From the NCBI GenBank assembly GCA_910586725.1, contig CAJUJL010000039.1, positions 1 through 26,398 of the forward strand: DNA of 26,398 bases. The letters run 5' to 3'. This document shows, piece by piece, positions 22,682 to 26,398 of this stretch. Below the pieces are notes generated by a model that saw only the letters and a program-made list of their open reading frames with translations, ran no database searches and was not told the origin of the DNA. The stretch's first letter is position 1. The number at the start of each line of letters is the position of its first letter. The translations under genes were made by a program, and so were the position numbers. The DNA comes from an uncultured Lachnospiraceae bacterium. Its GTDB lineage: Bacteria; Bacillota; Clostridia; Lachnospirales; Lachnospiraceae.

Positions 22682-24784
22682 ATGACTGATCAGGACTTAT
22701 TAAAACAGATAAAAAATTCAGCCGAACAAATAGACATTCCGGATTCTCTTGCGCCGGATCAAATAACAAATAAACTGCAATCTCCGAAAAGAAAACAAAA
22801 ACGGATACATTTTCCGTTAAAGGCGGCTTCCTCCGCCGCAGCCGTTCTTCTTTTATGCGGCGTCCTCTGGACAAATGCGAAGCTTACAATCAACGACGCT
22901 TCCAGGCAAAATACAACTGACGCAGCCGTGCAAATGAAAGAATCTGCCGTACCGGATAGCGAAAGCCATTCTGTCGCAAAAACAGAGCAGACAGATCTGC
23001 CCAAAAAAGATGCCGGTTCTCTTTATAAGGTAGCCGGCAGTTACGAACAAATCAATGACGCTGTTTTGTCCGCCTCTTCATCTGCTTCATTCACCGATGG
23101 TGCGGAAATTGCAGAAGCAGAAGATCTCGCTGTGGATGTAAAAATGAAAGACAGTGCATCAGCCAGAAAAGAAATACAGGCAGCAACAGGTTCCGCCTCA
23201 AAAAAAGAAAACGACTTTTCTACTACCAATCTCCAGACTGAAGGCGTAGACGAAAGCGATATTGTCAAAACAGACGGCCGTTACATCTACACCGTCCATG
23301 AACAGGAAATCATGATTACGGACACCGCTCAAAAAAGTTTAATCAATGTTGCTTCTATTCATCCCGATCTGGAAGCCGCAGACACTGTTTTAGAGCTTTA
23401 TGTGGATCAAAATACGCTTCTTATTCTGGTGCAGCGCTGCGATACCAGTTTGGAAGAATCCGCCGCGGATGAACGTTATTATAAAGAGTCTGATACAGAA
23501 GACACTTCCTCGGCGGGCTTTATTCCCCTTGAAGGCTGCGCCAAAATAAACAGTATCCAGGCAGATTATTCCACAATATTATACGTTTATGACATCACAG
23601 ACCCTGCGTCTCCTTCCCTGAAGGGAACTGCCTCACAAGACGGCATATACCAGACCTCCCGAAAAATAGATGATATTATTTACCTGTTTACAAGAAAAAA
23701 CAGCCTCACTTCCACAGTTTCTTCCAAAGATGCGTCCGGCGGCATTCTTCCTTGTGTAAACGGCAGAGAAATCCCCTACGACCATGTTTATCTTCCGGAA
23801 GAAGGGAACCAGGGATTAATCGTATCCTCTGTTTCGATCTCAAATCCCGAAAAGATTTTGGATCAGGTTATGATTGTCCATAATTACGTGGAAATTTATG
23901 TAGGAACCAATTCCATTTATCTATACCACTATGAGTATGAGGCTGAAGAACCTGTTACCCGAATTGCTAAATTCTGCATTGAAAACGGAGGGATCAATGC
24001 CGTAGACGCAGCATCTGTAAAAGGAGAAATCTACGATACCTTTGCGATTCATGAATATCAAAATACGCTGCGTGTTCTTACTACTTCTTATAACAGCCAG
24101 GGAATATCCACAAACCGCCTGTATACATTTGATGAAAATCTGAAACAGGCCGGCATGCTGGATCATATTGCGGAAGGCGAAGAAATTTATGCTGCAAGAT
24201 ATTTAGGCGACACGGTATATTTTATTACTTATCGAAATACAGATCCCCTGTTTGCCGTAGATTTATCGGATTTATCAAACCCGAAGCTGCTTGGAGAGCT
24301 TAAAATCACCGGTTTCTCGGAATATCTTCATTTCTGGGAAGACGACAAGCTTCTTGGCATCGGCTTTGAAACGGACCCGGATACCGGCCGGACGAAAGGT
24401 CTGAAACTCGTTATGTTTGACATTTCCGACCCTGTCAATTTAAAAACTATTGACAGCCTTATCATCGATAACTGCTATCATTCTCCGGCCCTGTATAATT
24501 ACAAGTGCATTCTTGCAGATTCCACCCGAAATCTCATTGGATTTGTCACGGAATGCAGTACAAACGACAATGATTATCAAAGCAATTATGTGATCTACGC
24601 ATGGGAAGACGGCCATTTCATCAACAAACTAACCGAACCTCTCGACCAAACGATCGCTTCTGACCTTCTGCGCGGCTTATATATTAATGATGCGTTTTAC
24701 ATTGCCAGCCCCTTTGAAATTATAAGCTATGAAATGAACAACGACTTCTTAAAGCAACAAAAATTACAGCTAATCAACCGCTAA
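22682..24784 (+). CDS. Membrane-anchored beta-propeller protein, probable anti-sigma sensor
   Basis: A 700-residue protein. The start at 22682 is chosen for AAAGG upstream and because an earlier in-frame extension would lie inside the sigma gene. A short cytoplasmic part (1-45) carries QIDIPDSLAPDQITNKL, a type of motif I associate with anti-sigma N-termini in Clostridia, then basic KRKQKR and one membrane helix (about 46-66). An extracytoplasmic Ser/Ala-rich linker (70-180) leads to a large beta-propeller domain (about 185-700), starting at TTNLQTEGVDESDIVKTDGRYIYTV, of the secreted COG4880 type. The layout suggests an envelope sensor that holds the sigma factor at the membrane (inference). 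No protease or transglutaminase-like signature was seen. Confidence 0.82.
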   Translation: MTDQDLLKQIKNSAEQIDIPDSLAPDQITNKLQSPKRKQKRIHFPLKAASSAAAVLLLCGVLWTNAKLTINDASRQNTTDAAVQMKESAVPDSESHSVAKTEQTDLPKKDAGSLYKVAGSYEQINDAVLSASSSASFTDGAEIAEAEDLAVDVKMKDSASARKEIQAATGSASKKENDFSTTNLQTEGVDESDIVKTDGRYIYTVHEQEIMITDTAQKSLINVASIHPDLEAADTVLELYVDQNTLLILVQRCDTSLEESAADERYYKESDTEDTSSAGFIPLEGCAKINSIQADYSTILYVYDITDPASPSLKGTASQDGIYQTSRKIDDIIYLFTRKNSLTSTVSSKDASGGILPCVNGREIPYDHVYLPEEGNQGLIVSSVSISNPEKILDQVMIVHNYVEIYVGTNSIYLYHYEYEAEEPVTRIAKFCIENGGINAVDAASVKGEIYDTFAIHEYQNTLRVLTTSYNSQGISTNRLYTFDENLKQAGMLDHIAEGEEIYAARYLGDTVYFITYRNTDPLFAVDLSDLSNPKLLGELKITGFSEYLHFWEDDKLLGIGFETDPDTGRTKGLKLVMFDISDPVNLKTIDSLIIDNCYHSPALYNYKCILADSTRNLIGFVTECSTNDNDYQSNYVIYAWEDGHFINKLTEPLDQTIASDLLRGLYINDAFYIASPFEIISYEMNNDFLKQQKLQLINR

Positions 24785-24787
24785 AAT

Positions 24788-24893
24788 AAAAAAGGCTGCT
24801 GCAAAACCGCCTCCGGATACAAAATATGGCATTTAGATCTCAAGGATCCTATCCATAAATGAATCGCGGGCGTGTTTTGCAGCAACCTTTTTT
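24788..24893. terminator. 106-base hairpin between convergent genes, bidirectional terminator or MITE-like
   Basis: Outer 20-base arms (24788-24807 and 24874-24893) pair with a single mismatch: A6-GG-C-TGCTGCAAAAC against GTTTTGCAGCA-A-CC-T6. The 66-base interior has further pairings (CGCC/GGCG, CATTTA/TAAATG, GATC/GATC). A and T runs at the two ends let it terminate both the propeller gene and the DUF4321 gene, whose stop touches its right end. The long structured interior is unusual for a plain terminator. Confidence 0.75.
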
Positions 24894-25157
24894 CTATAAA
24901 AGCCGATAAATAAAAATTGCTATTATCACACCGATAATGCTGGCAATTGAAATTTTAATCGTTAATCCAAAGGATATTACCAGAATGCCCAAATTTAAAA
25001 CAATCGGATCTGCAAATCCAAAACTCTGCCCATAATTCAGCCATCCCAGCCCTGATAAACCTTTTGTCAACTCGCCAATAAATCCGCCGAGCACAATTCC
25101 TGTCAGCAGCAGCAAAAACAATGCCCAGTTATTTTTCCCCGTAACCGCTTTTCCCAT
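24894..25157 (-). CDS. DUF4321 membrane protein
   Basis: An 87-residue protein with two membrane segments (about 12-30 and 48-85) and the DUF4321 features: ALFLLLLTGIVLGGFIGE near the N-terminus, WLNYGQSFG in the middle and LGLTIKI-like FGLTIKISIASIIGVIIAIFIYR at the end. Function unknown. The start at 25157 has AAAGGAG 9 bases upstream; a 20-codon upstream extension is charged and lacks a ribosome site. It lies downstream of cwlD with a 92-base gap and has its own consensus promoter. Confidence 0.85.
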   Translation of the reverse strand: MGKAVTGKNNWALFLLLLTGIVLGGFIGELTKGLSGLGWLNYGQSFGFADPIVLNLGILVISFGLTIKISIASIIGVIIAIFIYRLL

Positions 25158-25188
25158 CCGTCTCTTCTCCTTTGCATTTCGTGAACTG

Positions 25189-25217
25189 ATTATAGCATTA
25201 TGGATCTCATAATTCAA
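25189..25217 (-). promoter_or_regulatory. Promoter of the DUF4321 gene
   Basis: Minus-strand TTGAAT (25212-25217), a 17-base spacer and TATAAT (25189-25194) preceded by TGC, an extended -10. Confidence 0.75.
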
Positions 25218-25249
25218 TAACAGAATCCGGCAGGATTTTCTCCTGACTT

Positions 25250-25939
25250 TTACTCATTTAAATAATCTAAAATTCCAGTCACGATCGCTGCCGCAACTTT
25301 ATCCTGATAGTCTTCCGTCCCCAGAAGATCCGCCTCCTCGCCATTGCTTAAGAAACCGCATTCTACAATAACCGTAGGCGTAGGCGTCTTTTTTAGGAGA
25401 TAGTAACTCTCATTTCCTTTTTCTACGCGGCGGTTTTCCGGATCCAGATATTCAACCAGGCTATTCTGTATCTTTTTTGCGAGGGCCTCCCCTTCCTTTG
25501 ACTGTCCATAATAAAAAACCTGCGCGCCTTTGACATATTCTTCGGGATAACTGTTCTGGTGTATGCTCACCGTAAATACCGGCATAGCCTTCGTAATAAT
25601 CTCACAGCGTTTTTGCATATCCTCCACTTTCATGTTTTTTGTTCCTTTTTGATACAAACCCTCGCCTGTGCTCCGCGTCATAATGATTTCATAGCCATGA
25701 CTTTCCAAAAGCTCTTTTACCTTATGAGCAATCATCAGGTTAATATCCTTTTCCAACAATCCGTTTATTCCTATCTTCCCCGGATCATCTCCTCCGTGTC
25801 CCGCGTCCACTACAATGCAATTTTCATTTACCGTCCCCACCGCTTTACTGTCTGCCATAATTACCGCTTCTTTTCTTGATAAAACATAAACCGAAACCAA
25901 AAGTACAATTGCCATTCCAAGTTCAATTTTTTTTCTCAA
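25250..25939 (-). CDS. cwlD: N-acetylmuramoyl-L-alanine amidase, CwlD type
   Basis: A 229-residue Amidase_3 enzyme with an N-terminal membrane anchor (about 7-21) and the catalytic domain outside. Zinc ligands are His48 (DAGHGG), Glu63 (LLEKDIN) and His127 (SIHQNS); the catalytic Glu193 lies in VECGFLSN. In spore formers CwlD removes peptide side chains from muramic acid so that muramic-delta-lactam can form in spore cortex, which is needed for germination. Size and the single-domain plan fit CwlD, but a vegetative amidase cannot be excluded. The start is TTG, with AAGGTGAG upstream. No clear promoter was found. Confidence 0.87.
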   Translation of the reverse strand: MRKKIELGMAIVLLVSVYVLSRKEAVIMADSKAVGTVNENCIVVDAGHGGDDPGKIGINGLLEKDINLMIAHKVKELLESHGYEIIMTRSTGEGLYQKGTKNMKVEDMQKRCEIITKAMPVFTVSIHQNSYPEEYVKGAQVFYYGQSKEGEALAKKIQNSLVEYLDPENRRVEKGNESYYLLKKTPTPTVIVECGFLSNGEEADLLGTEDYQDKVAAAIVTGILDYLNE

Positions 25940-26000
25940 AATCTCACCTTAGCTAATATCTTAATTTACCATATGTAGAAAATATTTGTCCTCATTACTC

Positions 26001-26078
26001 TTATTTTTCAAATTTTAATATGTCGTTTGAGGAGCAGTTTAAAATATCGCAAAGCGTTTCCAAAGTGGCTATTTTCAT
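26001..26078 (-). pseudogene. 3' remnant of an XRE (Cro/CI) regulator gene
   Basis: The minus strand can be read as MKIATLETLCDILNCSSNDI plus LKFEK, then stop. This matches the C-terminal end of small Cro/CI-type regulators (the helix after the recognition helix, ending in a D-I-L-x-F/Y pattern). Upstream, the frame reaches a stop within about 20 codons without any HTH-like sequence, so the gene is truncated. It lies downstream of a tRNA-Lys gene, a common place for mobile-element traffic. Too short to be functional. Confidence 0.55.
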
Positions 26079-26195
26079 ATTTTTATTATGTTTACACTGT
26101 AAAACGAAAGTAAAACAGGCAGGAACGGCTTAGCAGTTCGCTTGTATCCAACCACTGTATTTTTAGTCAGCCCACGGTCAACCAATCGGAACGGC

Positions 26196-26236
26196 ATAAA
26201 AAATAATGGGAAGCCCTCATAAAATAAGGCTTCCCA
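26196..26236 (-). terminator. Terminator of the tRNA transcript
   Basis: Perfect 9-base arms TGGGAAGCC (on the plus strand 26207-26215) and GGCTTCCCA (26228-26236) with a 12-base loop, followed on the minus strand by TTATTTTTTAT. It lies 13 bases after tRNA-Lys. Confidence 0.85.
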
Positions 26237-26249
26237 CATATTAAGCAAA

Positions 26250-26322
26250 TGAGACATCGGGGGCTCGAACCCCGGACAACTTGATTAAAAGTCAAGTGCT
26301 CTACCACCTGAGCTAATGTCCC
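26250..26322 (-). tRNA. tRNA-Lys (anticodon TTT)
   Basis: A 73-base complete cloverleaf. Acceptor GGGACAT pairs with ATGTCTC (one G-U); D arm GCTC...GAGC; anticodon stem CTTGA/TCAAG with loop CTTTTAA (anticodon at 26287-26289); T arm CGGGG/CCCCG with TTCGAGC; discriminator A. CCA is not encoded. Confidence 0.96.
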
Positions 26323-26325
26323 ATA

Positions 26326-26343
26326 CTCGAAATATTTTTCGAG
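26326..26343 (-). other. Stem-loop between the two tRNA genes
   Basis: A perfect 7-base stem CTCGAAA/TTTCGAG with a 4-base loop fills the 23-base spacer between tRNA-Phe and tRNA-Lys. It may guide processing of the joint transcript. Confidence 0.45.
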
Positions 26344-26345
26344 AA

Positions 26346-26398
26346 TGCCCAGTTCCGGAATCGAACCAGAGACACGAGGATTTTCAGTCCTCTGCTCT
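26346..26398 (-). tRNA. tRNA-Phe (anticodon GAA), partial
   Basis: The 3' part of a tRNA cut by the right window edge. Seen are the anticodon stem GAGGA/TCCTC with loop CTGAAAA (anticodon GAA), variable loop GTGTC, T arm TCTGG/CCGGA with TTCGATT, the 3' acceptor strand ACTGGGC and discriminator A, without CCA. The 5' acceptor and most of the D arm lie outside. Confidence 0.92.

Larger units (their letters stand above)
25940..26249. other. Gene-poor stretch between cwlD and tRNA-Lys
   Basis: About 310 bases with no intact gene. It holds the XRE remnant (26001-26078) and the tRNA terminator (26196-26236). The remainder (26079-26195) shows no recognisable coding or RNA signal. Confidence 0.6.

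Noticed and set aside
26075..26257. A 60-codon minus-strand open frame overlapping tRNA-Lys and its terminator
   Set aside because: It runs through a terminator hairpin, has no ribosome site and no recognisable protein pattern; the true coding trace nearby is in another frame (XRE remnant).
1..26398. CRISPR array, prophage or intact insertion sequence
   Set aside because: I saw no regularly spaced repeats, no transposase or integrase reading frame and no phage structural genes.

Overview
This is a moderately AT-rich, chromosomal stretch of a Gram-positive, Clostridia-type bacterium, most likely a Lachnospiraceae gut organism (inference). The indications are consensus sigma-A promoters and AGGAGG-type ribosome sites, T-box control of an aminoacyl-tRNA synthetase, a CwlD-type sporulation amidase, a DUF4321 protein, a BspA-type leucine-rich-repeat surface protein, a glucuronate catabolism operon and tRNA genes without an encoded CCA. 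Most genes lie on the minus strand; plsC, ridA, the small alarmone synthetase and the sigma/beta-propeller pair lie on the plus strand. I see no complete insertion sequence, prophage or CRISPR array.

Layout. 1-183: promoter and leader of a gene beyond the left edge. 184-3993(-): large secreted protein with a LamG-like domain, two SGNH-hydrolase-like domains, a helical region and LRRs. 4279-4722(-) and 4824-5591(+): PrcB-like lipoprotein and PlsC acyltransferase, divergent. 5560-7991(-): ddl-murF, cell-wall D-Ala-D-Ala synthesis and ligation. 8159-9082(-): XRE regulator. 9197-10355: iron-sulfur-type flavoprotein (-) and RidA (+), divergent. 10458-11378(-): unknown coiled-coil protein. 11455-13994(-): metG, preceded by a zinc-ribbon protein gene. 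14079-15851(-): Na/Pi symporter with a PhoU-like tail. 16062-16727(+): small (p)ppGpp synthetase homologue. 16751-17485(-): FlxA-like coiled-coil protein. 17614-19187(-): tyrS with a full T-box leader. 19205-21896(-): uxuA-uxuB. 22153-24784(+): ECF sigma factor and a membrane-anchored beta-propeller protein, a probable anti-sigma sensor. 24894-25939(-): DUF4321 and cwlD. 25940-26398: relic of an XRE gene, tRNA-Lys and a partial tRNA-Phe.

Themes. Envelope functions dominate: ddl, murF, cwlD, plsC, the surface esterase-like protein and the sigma/propeller pair. The rest is translation (metG, tyrS, tRNAs), stress or nutrient signalling (alarmone synthetase, phosphate symporter, RidA) and hexuronate use. 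The points most worth a second look are: a metG leader that looks like a shrunken T-box with a mutated tRNA-acceptor-binding bulge; the sigma factor/beta-propeller operon, whose candidate promoter overlaps the divergent uxuAB promoter; an attenuator-like hairpin in the uxuA leader; two long palindromes (8075-8139 and 24788-24893); and a small alarmone synthetase with a changed catalytic-Glu position. All functional statements come from reading the sequence, without database searches.
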